A stretch of 64,000 nt of DNA, from the NCBI GenBank assembly GCA_009908915.1, contig JAAAOJ010000031.1, forward strand, positions 1 through 64,000, read 5' to 3'. This document shows positions 1 through 8,773 of the stretch, piece after piece (positions within the stretch are counted from its first letter, which is position 1; each line of letters begins with the position of its first letter). This DNA comes from Planctomycetota bacterium (GTDB lineage Bacteria; Planctomycetota; Phycisphaerae; SM23-33). A program made the translations under genes and the position numbers. Under the pieces are notes generated by a model. It was not told the origin of the DNA and ran no database searches. It was given only the letters and a program-made list of their open reading frames with translations.

Positions 1-116
1 GCCCCGAAGGGGCGGCACAGAGGCCGGACGGTATCGCCCCTTCGGGGCTTGCACCGTTTGAGGCACGGACCGTGGGCTTTCGCCCACGGCTATTCCTGTC
101 TGGCCCCTGCGGGGCC
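1..116. repeat. Cluster of three palindromes at the window edge
   Basis: Three hairpin-forming palindromes lie downstream of the pseudopilin operon. The pair at 1-13 and 36-48 are reverse complements of each other (GCCCCGAAGGGGC). A perfect 8-bp stem with a TTTC loop lies at 70-89 (CCGTGGGC). A 6-bp stem lies at 102-116 (GGCCCC). No T-run follows on the minus strand, so they do not read as an ordinary intrinsic terminator. They look like REP-type intergenic palindromes. The first one may continue left of the window. Confidence 0.6.
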
Positions 117-166
117 AAGCCAGGCCGGCGTTGAATTGTCCGTGTGCCTTGTTGTGTCATGGGTGT

Positions 167-913
167 CTACATAGCCGATTGCGTATTGGTGATGTTGTCG
201 GTCGCTTTGTCGTTGGGCTCGTCGTCGCTCACGTCGCCCCGTTCACCGTCAGCGCCCGCTGTAATCAGCAGGAAATCGCGACGCTTGTCCTCCTTGAGAT
301 AGTCGAGGTATTTCTGAGAGTAGTCGTCGCTGTTATCGCCGGCATCGAATTCATCATCGTCTGTGCTGGCAGTGCCCTTGTCATCCCAGCGGTAGTAGTA
401 GATGTCGTTGCCGAAAGCGTCCTGGAAGGCGTGTTTGCCGCCGGCATTGCTCATGGGTGCGTCCTGCAGACCACAATAAGGCCCGTAGACCTTGCCCTTG
501 GCCTTGAGACGCAGCCCCCAGCCGTTGGCGCCGTCGTCATCAGACAGGCCGTCGTCATCAGACAGATCTGTACTCGGCGTGGCGTCGTCCCCAGTGTCTC
601 CAGCGAAGCCAGTGAGAGCGATCGTCAGCAGATAGCGGCCATCCCAGTCCGGAAGGCCGCTGAGGTCATTGTGGTCGCTGGGCGGATAGAAGCCCTGGTT
701 CAGTCCGGCAGCGGCCTCGATATCGCTATGGAACTGGTTGCAGGCCAGTTCGATCGTGCTGATGGTGGCTCGCGTGGAATTCTTCCGCGTGATCTGCCGG
801 GCCGCGTTGAGCGATGGCAGCAGCATGCCCGCCAGCAGCATAATAATGCTGATGATCACCAGCAACTCGACCAGGCTGAAGCCTCGCGTCCGTGATGTCC
901 GTATGTCTGTCAT
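167..913 (-). CDS. Pseudopilin with type IV prepilin N-terminus
   Basis: A 248-residue secreted filament subunit or minor pseudopilin. After a short basic leader (residues 1-11) comes the prepilin peptidase site, G followed by FSLVELLV at about residue 12, then one hydrophobic helix to about residue 35. The rest is a globular domain rich in Asp and Gly, with a FLLITAGADG segment near the C-terminus, a tail type common in planctomycete pseudopilins. It is the last gene of the minus-strand pilus operon, 14 bases after the preceding pseudopilin. It probably sits in the inner membrane and is processed by a prepilin peptidase that is not encoded in this window. The exact role (major or minor subunit, T4P or T2SS) cannot be told from sequence. 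Confidence 0.85.
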   Translation of the reverse strand: MTDIRTSRTRGFSLVELLVIISIIMLLAGMLLPSLNAARQITRKNSTRATISTIELACNQFHSDIEAAAGLNQGFYPPSDHNDLSGLPDWDGRYLLTIALTGFAGDTGDDATPSTDLSDDDGLSDDDGANGWGLRLKAKGKVYGPYCGLQDAPMSNAGGKHAFQDAFGNDIYYYRWDDKGTASTDDDEFDAGDNSDDYSQKYLDYLKEDKRRDFLLITAGADGERGDVSDDEPNDKATDNITNTQSAM

Positions 914-927
914 GTGGCGTCCGTTCG

Positions 928-2313
928 CTATTGTCTCTTGGTGTTCGTGACTTCGTCGTTATGGGTGTCCGAGTCGAACCACTTGCGATCGGCGCCGGCG
1001 GCCATCAGGATAAAGGTATCCGAGTTGTAGGCCCTGTCGCTGTCGCCGTTGTCGAACTGGCGGTTGGTGATCATGTCGGTCCATCGATCCTCTTTGTCGT
1101 TATCGTCCGCATCGCCAGCCCTGCAATCGCCGCTGCTGTCGGCCCATGTATAGGCTGGGTTCGTGCCGGTGACGGTGCCGTCGTTGCCCGGCTCGCTCGG
1201 CCAGTAGGCGATGGGCATGGCGTCCGAGAAGCCGTCGGCTTGTTTCCAGTCGTCGGTCTTGAACTCTTTCTTGTAGCCGAGGTAGTTCGATTCCGGCGTG
1301 CCCTCGATGCCGCTGTCGTAGTAGAGTCCACCACTGGTGTCGTTTCTCCAGTATTCCGGTGCTCCCCACAACGCTAGGCTCAGCATCTTGCTGCCGCCGT
1401 CAAAGGGGTCATCATCGTCATTGCCCGGCCAGTACTTATTGTCCATGTAGAACTTGCTCAGGCCGGTGGAGATGTCGCTGATGCGGGCGCGACTCTTGGC
1501 GACGTAGCTCAGCGTGATGGTCTTGGAGAGGCTTGGCAGGAGCATCCCGGCCAGGATCATGATGATGCTGATGACCACAAGCAGTTCCACGAGCGTAAAG
1601 GCAGGGCGCAAACGGGCTTTCTGACGCCTCTCCCTCTGGGAGAGGTTGGGTGAGGGTCTTTTCTTTGCGTGGGCGGGGAGCGTTTGGCCGTCGGCCCTTC
1701 GGCCAGAGCCCCCACCGGCTCGAAGACTCGCCACCTCCCCCAGAGGGGGAGGGGTTTTGCTGCACTGGGGGGCCAGGTCAGGTTGGCGGCGGGAATAAGG
1801 TTTCTGACTCCTCTCCCTCTGGGAGAGGTTGGGTGAGGGTCTTGCTTTTTGAGCCCTTGGCCCGTGGCCCTTGGCCCTGGCCAAAGAGCCCCCACCGGCT
1901 CGAAGACTCGCCACCTCCCCCGTGGGGGGAGGGGTTTGGCTGCACTGGGGGGCCAGGTCAGGTTGGCGGCGGGAATGGGCTTTCTGACTCCTCTCCCTCT
2001 GGGAGAGGTTGGGTGAGGGTCTTGCTTTTTGAGCCCTTGGCCCGTGGCCCTTTGCGCTGGCCAAAGAGCCCCCACCGGCTCGGGGACTCGCCACCTCCCC
2101 CAGAGGGGGAGGGGTGGTCTGACTCCTCTCCCTCTGGGAGAGGTTGGGTGAGGGTCTTGCTTCTTGAGCCCCAGGCCCTTGGCTCTTGGCGCTGGCCAAA
2201 GAGCCCCCACCGGCTCGAAGACTCGCCACCTCCCCCGTGGGGGGAGGGGTTTTGCTGACCAGCGGGGGCAGGCCCTTGCCCGCTCGTCGATGTCTGCATG
2301 TGCTGTGACTCAT
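928..2313 (-). CDS. Pseudopilin with repeat-expanded N-terminal leader
   Basis: The reading frame is open for 461 residues from an ATG at 2313. An AGGAAGG Shine-Dalgarno lies at 2324-2330, and the gene follows pilC by 25 bases. Residues 1 to about 18 are a basic leader. Then come about 215 residues encoded by a palindromic repeat array (1627-2256). Only after this does the normal prepilin signal appear, A followed by FTLVELLVVI, encoded near 1600. The C-terminal body (about 225 residues) is a standard pseudopilin with a FILMAAGADR tail. A TTG codon at 1609-1611, just before the prepilin motif, could start a normal-length 227-residue protein, but its ribosome site is weak. Either the array is translated as a huge leader removed by prepilin peptidase, or translation restarts at the TTG. 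Confidence 0.75.
   Translation of the reverse strand: MSHSTCRHRRAGKGLPPLVSKTPPPTGEVASLRAGGGSLASAKSQGPGAQEARPSPNLSQRERSQTTPPPLGEVASPRAGGGSLASAKGHGPRAQKARPSPNLSQRERSQKAHSRRQPDLAPQCSQTPPPTGEVASLRAGGGSLARAKGHGPRAQKARPSPNLSQRERSQKPYSRRQPDLAPQCSKTPPPLGEVASLRAGGGSGRRADGQTLPAHAKKRPSPNLSQRERRQKARLRPAFTLVELLVVISIIMILAGMLLPSLSKTITLSYVAKSRARISDISTGLSKFYMDNKYWPGNDDDDPFDGGSKMLSLALWGAPEYWRNDTSGGLYYDSGIEGTPESNYLGYKKEFKTDDWKQADGFSDAMPIAYWPSEPGNDGTVTGTNPAYTWADSSGDCRAGDADDNDKEDRWTDMITNRQFDNGDSDRAYNSDTFILMAAGADRKWFDSDTHNDEVTNTKRQ
1627..2256. repeat. Palindromic repeat array inside a pseudopilin gene
   Basis: Four tandem copies of a two-module unit begin at 1627, 1810, 1990 and 2125. One module carries the palindrome CTCTCCCTCTGGGAGAG. 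The other carries CACCTCCCCC followed by a G-rich mirror half. The copies are 183, 180 and 135 bases apart, all multiples of three, and no unit has a stop in the pseudopilin frame. The same two modules recur in the ATP synthase operon at 46205-46440. This looks like a mobile or self-amplifying palindromic element of the REP/MITE kind. Confidence 0.85.
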
Positions 2314-2338
2314 ATTCAGGATCCCTTCCTGTTTCGTA

Positions 2339-3625
2339 CTACGCTCCGGAGGAGACGGCATTGAGGAGGCTGACCATGGGCATGAACAGGGCGATGACGA
2401 TAAAACCCACGATCAGACCCAGGGTGATGACCATAACCGGCTCTAGCAGCGAAACCATGCCGCTGACCAGCACCTCGACCTCTTCGTCGTACGTGTCGGC
2501 GACCTTCTCGAGCATCTTGTCCAGCTCGCCGGTTTCCTCGCCGACGTCAATCATGTTGACGACCATCGCGTCGACCACCCGCGCCTGGCGGAGCGGCTTG
2601 GCCATGCTCTCACCCTCGCGAATGCTGTCGCGAACGTTCTTGAGGGCCCTGGTGTAGACCGCGTTGCCGGCGGTGTCGGCCGTGATGGACAGCGCGTCGA
2701 GAATCGGAACACCCGCCGACAGCAACGTGCCGAGCGTCCGGCTGAACCGGGCGATGGACGTCTTGCCGACGATCTGGCCCATGATGGGCAGGGAGAGCTT
2801 GGTGCGGTCGAGGACGTATGCGCCGCCCTTGCTCTGTCGCAGCAGCTTCGTTGTCACGAAGAAGCCGACCGGGATGATGATCAGCCACATCCACCCGCCG
2901 TTGACCATGCCCTCAGAGAGGCCCAGCAGGGCATTGGTCACGCCGGGCAGGTTCTCGTCCATGTCGGAGAAGATCTTGGCGAACTTCGGCACGACGAAGT
3001 ACAGCAGGCCGGCGACGATCAGGACGGCAAAGATGATGACGGCGGCGGGATAGATCATCGCGCCTTTGATCTTGCGCTTGAGCGCTTCGGTCTTTTCCAT
3101 GAAGTCGGCGAGGCGGTTGAGGATCAGGTCGAGCACGCCGCCGAGTTCGCCGGCGCGGATCATGTTCGTGTAGAGTCGGTCGAAGGCCTTGGGGTGTCGG
3201 CTCATGGCCTCGGAGAGGCTGGAACCGGCTTCGACGTCCTCGGCAACCAGGCGAATGGCGACGCGAAGCATGCCGGGCTTCTGTTGCTCTTCGAGAATGC
3301 GCAACGACCGCAGAATAGGCAGGCCGGCGTCCTGCAGCGTCGAGAGCTGGCGGGTGAACTGCGTCAGCAGCTTCACCGAGACCTTGCCGACCTTGCGGCG
3401 GGCGGGTGCCTTGGCGCCGGCACTGGCAGCGGCAGCGGCAGCGGCGCCGGCCTTGCCGCCAGCGGAACTCTTGTGGCCACCACCGCCGGCGCGCTCCTTG
3501 ATTTTGGTCGGGAAGCGGCCCATGGTGCGGATCTTCTGGATCGCTTCCTCGCTGCTGGTCGCGTCGACAGCGTCCTTGACGACCTGTCCGGCGCTGTTCA
3601 TCGCTTCGTACTGAAAAGTAGCCAT
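2339..3625 (-). CDS. pilC: Type IV pilus/T2SS inner-membrane platform protein PilC (GspF)
   Basis: A 428-residue polytopic platform protein that couples the PilB/PilT ATPases to pilin insertion in the inner membrane. It begins FQYEAMNSAG, typical of the family. A Gly/Ala-rich linker at about residues 48-78 precedes the first of two T2SSF repeats. Hydrophobic segments lie near residues 185-210, 235-260 and 385-415. The ATG at 3625 has an AGGAGT ribosome site; a longer frame upstream lacks this. The gene sits between pilB and the pseudopilins in the same operon. Length and order fit PilC/GspF closely; pilus and secretion versions cannot be separated from sequence alone. Confidence 0.93.
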   Translation of the reverse strand: MATFQYEAMNSAGQVVKDAVDATSSEEAIQKIRTMGRFPTKIKERAGGGGHKSSAGGKAGAAAAAAASAGAKAPARRKVGKVSVKLLTQFTRQLSTLQDAGLPILRSLRILEEQQKPGMLRVAIRLVAEDVEAGSSLSEAMSRHPKAFDRLYTNMIRAGELGGVLDLILNRLADFMEKTEALKRKIKGAMIYPAAVIIFAVLIVAGLLYFVVPKFAKIFSDMDENLPGVTNALLGLSEGMVNGGWMWLIIIPVGFFVTTKLLRQSKGGAYVLDRTKLSLPIMGQIVGKTSIARFSRTLGTLLSAGVPILDALSITADTAGNAVYTRALKNVRDSIREGESMAKPLRQARVVDAMVVNMIDVGEETGELDKMLEKVADTYDEEVEVLVSGMVSLLEPVMVITLGLIVGFIVIALFMPMVSLLNAVSSGA

Positions 3626-3686
3626 GCCTGACTCCTGTGTAGGCTCATGCCTGCCGCGGCGTCGGCCCGGCAGGAATCGAACGTGT

Positions 3687-5471
3687 CTATTCGCCTTCGT
3701 AGATGGTCTGGGAGACCACCTCTTCGATGGTTGTGTATCCGTCGTAAATCGCCAGCAGACCGCTCTCCCGCAGGGTCCGCATGCCACGTTTGCGGGCGGC
3801 GTCACGAATGCGTCCGGTGCTCTCGCGGTTGTTGATCAGGTCGCACAGTTCGTCGTCGAGGTGCATGATCTCGTAAATGGCCATTCGCCCGCTGTAGCCG
3901 GTGTTGCGGCAGGCGTCGCATCCCGTGCCGTGGTAGAAGACGCGTCCGGAGACGTCGTCCGGCGAGAGGCCGAGTTCCATCAGCATGTCCTCGGTGGGCG
4001 TGAACTCTTCCTTGCAGCGATTGCAGATGGTTCGCACGAGTCGCTGGCCGATGACGGCTTCGAGGGTCGCACTGAGCAGGAACGGTTCGAGCCCGAGGTC
4101 CAGCACCCGCGCGACGGCCGACGGTGCGTCGTTGGTGTGCAGCGTGGTGAAGACCAGGTGGCCGGTCAGCGAGGCCTGAACGGCGATGCGTGCGGTCTCA
4201 AGGTCACGCGTCTCACCGACGAGAATGATGTCCGGGTCCTGCCGAAGGAAGCTGCGGAGGCAGCGGGCGAAGGTCAGGCCGATTTCCGTGTTGATCTGGC
4301 ACTGTACGAGGCCGTCAATGTCGTATTCGACCGGGTCCTCGCTGGTGAGGATCTTCACGGCGACATCGTTGAGTTCGTTCAGGGCGGCGTACAGCGTGGT
4401 CGTCTTGCCCGAGCCGGTCGGGCCCGTGACGATGACAATGCCGTGCGGCCGATGGATGATCGTACGCGCCTGGCTGAGGTCGTCCTCGCGCAGGCCGAGA
4501 CGCTCGAGGTCCAGCGAGACGTTCGAACGGTCGAGAACACGCATGACGACGCTTTCGCCGAACATCGTCGGCAGCACCGAGACACGCAGGTCGACCGGGT
4601 TGCCCGCGACGACCAGTTCGATACGGCCGTCCTGCGGGACGCGACGCTCGGCGATGTCGAGGTCGGCCATGACCTTGATACGCGAGGCGATGGCCACGGC
4701 GATGGACTTCGGCGGGGGGAGCATCTCATACAGCACGCCGTCGATGCGGTAACGCATCTTGAACTCGTCTTCGAACGGCTCGAAGTGGATGTCCGAGGCG
4801 CGGTTGCGGATGGCCTCGAGGAGCACCATATTGACCAGCCGCTTGACGGGGTTGGACTGGGCCGCCTCGCGAATGGTGTCCAGGTCGATGCTGTCGCCGC
4901 GGTCTTCCAAAAGCGACAAGGCGTCGTTGCCCGCGGCCTCGTTGATGAGGTCCATGATGGACTCTTCCTCGACGTCGTAGTACTTGGTGAGGGCGGCTTC
5001 GAGCTGTTCGGGCGTGGTGATGCGACTGGTGACGCGGCTGAAGCCCATGAGCGTCTGGAGGTCGTCGGTGGCTCGGAAGTTGTCGGGCGACGCCACGGCG
5101 ATCACCAGCGCCCCGCTGTCCGGATCGTGCTTGAGGGGGACGATCTTGTAGGCCTGTGCCATCTGTGGCTGAATGAGGCTGATGACCTCGTCGGGAATCT
5201 CGATGTTCTCGAGGTCCACGAACTCCATGCCGGCCTGGTAGGCCAGGGCGAGGGCACGGGTGGATTCGTCGATGAGCCCCATATCGATGAGAATATCCCC
5301 GAACGGCCCGCCGGTCTGTTTCTGGCGTCCGAGGGCCTCGTGGATCTGTTCGCGTGTGAGCTTGCCCATCTTGACAAGCACGCGTCCGATCGGGCGGCCG
5401 CGGAGTTCGTTTACGTCGAAGCTCTCGGAGTCTTTCGCTGACTTGCTCGTTGTACTCTGCGGTGGTGCCAT
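3687..5471 (-). CDS. pilB: Type IV pilus extension ATPase PilB (GspE family), copy 1
   Basis: A 594-residue hexameric assembly ATPase. The N-terminus carries two tandem MshEN-type motifs: G-x2-L-x3-G...L..Q around residues 26-50 and again around 55-80, the pattern that binds cyclic di-GMP in MshE. The AAA-like core has a Walker A, GPTGSGKT, at about residues 347-354, followed by Asp-box, Walker B and His-box segments. A zinc-binding pair of CxxC motifs follows: CNRC near residue 480 and CDAC near 516. The gene ends 61 bases before pilC and starts 12 bases after pilT. It powers pilus or pseudopilus assembly at the cytoplasmic face. A second PilB-like ATPase lies upstream in the same operon. 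Confidence 0.93.
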   Translation of the reverse strand: MAPPQSTTSKSAKDSESFDVNELRGRPIGRVLVKMGKLTREQIHEALGRQKQTGGPFGDILIDMGLIDESTRALALAYQAGMEFVDLENIEIPDEVISLIQPQMAQAYKIVPLKHDPDSGALVIAVASPDNFRATDDLQTLMGFSRVTSRITTPEQLEAALTKYYDVEEESIMDLINEAAGNDALSLLEDRGDSIDLDTIREAAQSNPVKRLVNMVLLEAIRNRASDIHFEPFEDEFKMRYRIDGVLYEMLPPPKSIAVAIASRIKVMADLDIAERRVPQDGRIELVVAGNPVDLRVSVLPTMFGESVVMRVLDRSNVSLDLERLGLREDDLSQARTIIHRPHGIVIVTGPTGSGKTTTLYAALNELNDVAVKILTSEDPVEYDIDGLVQCQINTEIGLTFARCLRSFLRQDPDIILVGETRDLETARIAVQASLTGHLVFTTLHTNDAPSAVARVLDLGLEPFLLSATLEAVIGQRLVRTICNRCKEEFTPTEDMLMELGLSPDDVSGRVFYHGTGCDACRNTGYSGRMAIYEIMHLDDELCDLINNRESTGRIRDAARKRGMRTLRESGLLAIYDGYTTIEEVVSQTIYEGE

Positions 5472-5483
5472 AATGGACGTGCC

Positions 5484-6608
5484 TTATTTCCTTGCTGCGG
5501 CGGGCTCCGGTTGGGCGACTTGGTTGCCCCCCTGTTGTCGGCCACTTGCTTTCATCTTGTGCTGCAGTTCCGTTGCCACGTGTGCCCGGTCCAGGGCGTC
5601 TTCCTCGGCCACCTTCCCGTCCGACCACAACTGGAAGAGGTGATCGTCGAGCAACTGCATGCCGAGCTTCTTGCCCGTCTGGATCGAGGAGGGGATTCGG
5701 AAGACCTTGTTCTCGCGGATCAGGTTCGAAACCGCGTTGGTGACGTACATGAACTCGTAGGCCGCGATCATGCCTCGCACGTCGGTACGGGGCAGGAGGG
5801 CCTGGCTGAGCACGGCGATCAGCGCGTCGGCGAGCTGAATGCGGACTTGCTCCTGCTGATCGACCGGGAACTGGTCGACAATGCGCGTCACCGTGCCGTG
5901 TGCGCTCTGCGTGTGCAGCGTGCCGAAGACGAGGTGGCCGGTTTCGGCGGCTCGCAGGGCGGCTTCGATGGTCTCCAGGTCGCGAAGCTCGCCGACGAGA
6001 ATTACGTCCGGGTCTTGACGCAACGCACGCCGCAGGGCCTCGGAGAAGCTCGGCACGTCGACGCCGACCTCGCGCTGAGAGACCAGCGACTTCTGGTGAT
6101 TGTGGTAGTATTCGATCGGATCTTCAATTGTGATGATGTGTCGGTCGAGGTTGTGATTAACGTAGTTGATCATGGCCGCCAGCGTCGTGGTCTTACCCGA
6201 GCCGGTCGGGCCGGTGACGAGGAACATGCCTCGCGGGCGACGCAGCAGGGCCCGGGTGGTTTCCGGAAGGCCGATCTCTTCGAGCCCGAAGAGCTTGGAG
6301 GGAATCAGACGCAGCGTCAGCGAAATACTCCCCTTCTGCATGAAGACGGCTGTACGGAAGCGGCCTTCCTCATTGAACTCAAAACCAAAGTCCGTGCCAC
6401 CATGCTCCTGCAGTTCCTGCTGGGCGCGGTCGGGCGTAATGGATTTCATCAACGCAACGGTATCGTCGGGTTCGAGCACCTTGGTTTCGAGCTGCCGAAG
6501 CCGACCATGCAGCCGCAGGGTGGGCGGCCGGCCGACGTGGAGGTGCAAATCGCTCGCACCCATCCGGATGCATGTCTCCAACAGTCTGTCGATCTGTAGG
6601 CTTGCCAT
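5484..6608 (-). CDS. pilT: Pilus retraction ATPase PilT
   Basis: A 374-residue twitching-motility ATPase. It has the short PilT N-terminal PAS-like domain (GASDLHLHVG near residue 18), a Walker A GPTGSGKT at about 130-137, the Asp box ITIEDPIEY, and the Walker B DPDVILVGELRD. The C-terminal PilT signature appears as AVSNLIRENK. There are no zinc cysteines, which separates it from PilB. Presence of PilT argues for a retractile type IV pilus and not only a type II secretion system. The ATG is preceded by AGGAG about 16 bases upstream, a long spacing. The gene is followed by pilB after 12 bases, so it is co-transcribed. Confidence 0.93.
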   Translation of the reverse strand: MASLQIDRLLETCIRMGASDLHLHVGRPPTLRLHGRLRQLETKVLEPDDTVALMKSITPDRAQQELQEHGGTDFGFEFNEEGRFRTAVFMQKGSISLTLRLIPSKLFGLEEIGLPETTRALLRRPRGMFLVTGPTGSGKTTTLAAMINYVNHNLDRHIITIEDPIEYYHNHQKSLVSQREVGVDVPSFSEALRRALRQDPDVILVGELRDLETIEAALRAAETGHLVFGTLHTQSAHGTVTRIVDQFPVDQQEQVRIQLADALIAVLSQALLPRTDVRGMIAAYEFMYVTNAVSNLIRENKVFRIPSSIQTGKKLGMQLLDDHLFQLWSDGKVAEEDALDRAHVATELQHKMKASGRQQGGNQVAQPEPAAARK

Positions 6609-6692
6609 GGGTTACATCTGTTCTCCTGCTGCACAATTATTGGCAACTGAGGGGGGCTGCAGCAACGTACCCACCACAGAAAGGCGACACTT

Positions 6693-6746
6693 GGTTTCCC
6701 GCAAAGGCTGCACAGACCATGGCTTGCGGGGTCTTGCGGGAAAACC
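6693..6746. other. Long inverted repeat between pilB copy 2 and pilT
   Basis: The arms 6693-6705 (GGTTTCCCGCAAA) and 6734-6746 pair over about 12 bp with one bulge and a 28-base loop. It lies in the only sizeable gap (149 bases) of the pilus operon. It has no T-run on the minus strand. It may be a processing or attenuation structure, or a REP-type palindrome; the sequence does not decide. Confidence 0.55.
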
Positions 6747-6757
6747 AGGAAAATCTG

Positions 6758-8470
6758 CTAGTCGTTCTCCTCGAATTCGGCCTGAGCGATGCGGACCAGT
6801 TCCTCGATGGTCGTTATGCCGTTGCGGATCTTGATCTTACCGTCCTCGAGGAGGTTCCGCATCCCCGACGCGCGAGCGGCCCTGCGGATGTCGGAAAGGG
6901 GGGCCTGGTCGAACGCCAACTGACGCAGTGTTGAGTCCATTTCGAGCATCTCAAAGATGGCCTGACGCCCGCGGTAGCCGGTGCCGTGACAATTGTTGCA
7001 ACCCTTTCCAGTCATAAAGGTTGTGGATCTAATCTCATCGTCGCTATACCCCAGCAGTCGCAGCGTGCGCTGGGAAGGATCCTTGTCCTCCTCCTTGCAG
7101 TGCGGGCAGATCACTCGCACCAATCGCTGGGCCATGATCGCCTGGATGCTGGAGGCCACCAGGAAAGGCTTGACGCCCATGTCAATCAGACGCGTGATTG
7201 CCGATGGTGCATCGTTCGTATGGAGTGTACTGAAAACCAGGTGTCCAGTAAGAGCGGCCTGAATGGCCACTTCTGCCACGTCTAAGTCGCGAATTTCACC
7301 AACAAGGATGATATTCGGGGCCTGTCGCAGCATGGCGCGAAGGATCATTGCGAAGGTCAAACCGATCTCTTCATGTACCTGACACTGGTTGATTCCCGTG
7401 AAATTGTACTCCACCGGGTCCTCGGCGGTGATGATCTTCCGGTCGGGGCGGTTCAGTTCATTGATGGCGGCGTACAGGCTGGTTGTCTTGCCGGAACCGG
7501 TCGGGCCCGTCACCAGGAAAATGCCGTTCGGCCGCTTGATGATGCCCTGGAAACGCTTGTGGTCGTCTTCCTCGAAGCCAAGGTTCTCGATACCCAGTTT
7601 CGCTGCGTCGGGCCGAAGAATACGCAGCACCACGCTCTCGCCGTGGTAGCTCGGCAGCGACGAGACACGGAAGTCGATGTCATCGCCGGCGATCTTCATC
7701 TTGATTCGGCCGTCAAGCGGCAGGCGTTTCTCCGCGAGGTCCATGCCGGCAAGGATCTTCAGACGGTTGATGACCGGCCCCTGCATGCGCTTGGGGATGT
7801 TGTCTCGTTCGATGCAGACGCCGTCGACGCGATATCGCACGCGAACGCGGTTGGTCATCGGCTCGATGTGGATGTCGCTGGCCCGCATCTTGACGGCTTC
7901 GGTGATAATCATGGTCACGAGGCGGACGATGGGGGCGGCGCCTTCGTCAAGTTCGTCGTCACCGGCGATGGACAGCTGCTCCTCGGGGGTGGGCGCGGTT
8001 TCAAATTCGTGAACGGCTTCGTCAACCGAGACGGTGGCGCCCACGTTCTGGTCGATAAAGGCCCGCACCTTGGCGCGGCTGGCAAGGCAGGGAACGGGGT
8101 CCTCGTTGAGCATGAAGCGGAGCATGTCGAGGGTCTCAATGTCGAGCGGGTCGGTGATGACCACCTTGAGTCGGCCTCGCTGGTCGCGCCCCATGGGCAG
8201 AACCTGGTGGCGCCGGATGCGGTCCTCGGGCAAGAGGCTGGCGTCGGTCACACTGACCATGTTGTTGTCCAGATCGATGTACTCCATGTCGTTCTGGACG
8301 GCCAGGGCCTTGGTGACGTCTTCCTCGTCGGCCAGGCCGAGGGATGTCAAGGCATTGCCCACCCTCGCCCCTTCGTTCCTGGCGTAGTCGAGTGCTTCGT
8401 CGATGCCGGCCGGGCTTACCACACCCCACTCGCCCAGAATTTCGCCGAGTCGCTTTCGTTGGTGTGCCAT
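6758..8470 (-). CDS. Type IV pilus/T2SS assembly ATPase, PilB/GspE family, copy 2
   Basis: A 570-residue paralogue of the downstream PilB. It starts with tandem MshEN-type motifs: RLGEILGEWG near residue 7 and RVGNALTSLG near residue 36, each ending in an AL..Q-type tail. The Walker A GPTGSGKT lies at about residues 319-326, with a Walker B containing NIILVGEIRD. Zinc CxxC pairs lie near 453 (CPHC) and 489 (CNNC). Having two PilB-type ATPases with one PilC and one PilT suggests either alternative extension motors or a shared T4P/T2SS machine. It is the first gene of the operon, with promoter candidates at 8514-8543 and 8719-8748. The ATG at 8470 has only a weak GAGAG ribosome site. Confidence 0.92.
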   Translation of the reverse strand: MAHQRKRLGEILGEWGVVSPAGIDEALDYARNEGARVGNALTSLGLADEEDVTKALAVQNDMEYIDLDNNMVSVTDASLLPEDRIRRHQVLPMGRDQRGRLKVVITDPLDIETLDMLRFMLNEDPVPCLASRAKVRAFIDQNVGATVSVDEAVHEFETAPTPEEQLSIAGDDELDEGAAPIVRLVTMIITEAVKMRASDIHIEPMTNRVRVRYRVDGVCIERDNIPKRMQGPVINRLKILAGMDLAEKRLPLDGRIKMKIAGDDIDFRVSSLPSYHGESVVLRILRPDAAKLGIENLGFEEDDHKRFQGIIKRPNGIFLVTGPTGSGKTTSLYAAINELNRPDRKIITAEDPVEYNFTGINQCQVHEEIGLTFAMILRAMLRQAPNIILVGEIRDLDVAEVAIQAALTGHLVFSTLHTNDAPSAITRLIDMGVKPFLVASSIQAIMAQRLVRVICPHCKEEDKDPSQRTLRLLGYSDDEIRSTTFMTGKGCNNCHGTGYRGRQAIFEMLEMDSTLRQLAFDQAPLSDIRRAARASGMRNLLEDGKIKIRNGITTIEELVRIAQAEFEEND

Positions 8471-8513
8471 AATCTCTCACTTGGAACTACGATGAAACAT
8501 GACCTACAAACAC

Positions 8514-8543
8514 ATTATCTACCTAGCATGATGCGACCCTCAA
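8514..8543 (-). promoter_or_regulatory. Proximal sigma-70-like promoter of the pilus operon
   Basis: On the minus strand TTGAGG (8538-8543), an 18-base spacer and GATAAT (8514-8519) precede the first pilus gene by about 44 bases. The match to the -10 consensus is five of six. This and the promoter at 8719-8748 occupy the 303-base gap 8471-8773. A GTG-initiated 49-codon frame (8554-8703, minus) lies between them, but nothing marks it as real. Confidence 0.5.
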
Positions 8544-8718
8544 GGGCGTGCATTCAACGGGGCCGACGGTCGTAACCGGCCAGCCCCTCCGCGGCCGTTG
8601 CTTCTTCGAGGTCGCGTCCACGCCCGTCGGTATGAGGAGTTGAATGAACGGGATAGTCGGGCTGACAAACCTCCTGGCCAGGCGGGGCGTCGAGCTCCGT
8701 CACGGCTGGAACGAATCC

Positions 8719-8748
8719 ATTGTAAACGGCGGCGTATGGGAGGGTCAA
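8719..8748 (-). promoter_or_regulatory. Distal sigma-70-like promoter upstream of the pilus operon
   Basis: TTGACC (8743-8748), an 18-base spacer and TACAAT (8719-8724) on the minus strand match the consensus at five of six positions in each box. A transcript starting near 8712 would give the pilus operon a leader of about 240 bases. No known riboswitch pattern was recognised in that leader. Confidence 0.5.
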
Positions 8749-8773
8749 GCTGAATCGACATCGGAGACGGCCT

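Noticed and set aside
1650-2258. Plus-strand open frame in the repeat array as a real gene
   Set aside because: It is entirely repeat units without start signal or domain; the pseudopilin frame on the minus strand explains the locus.
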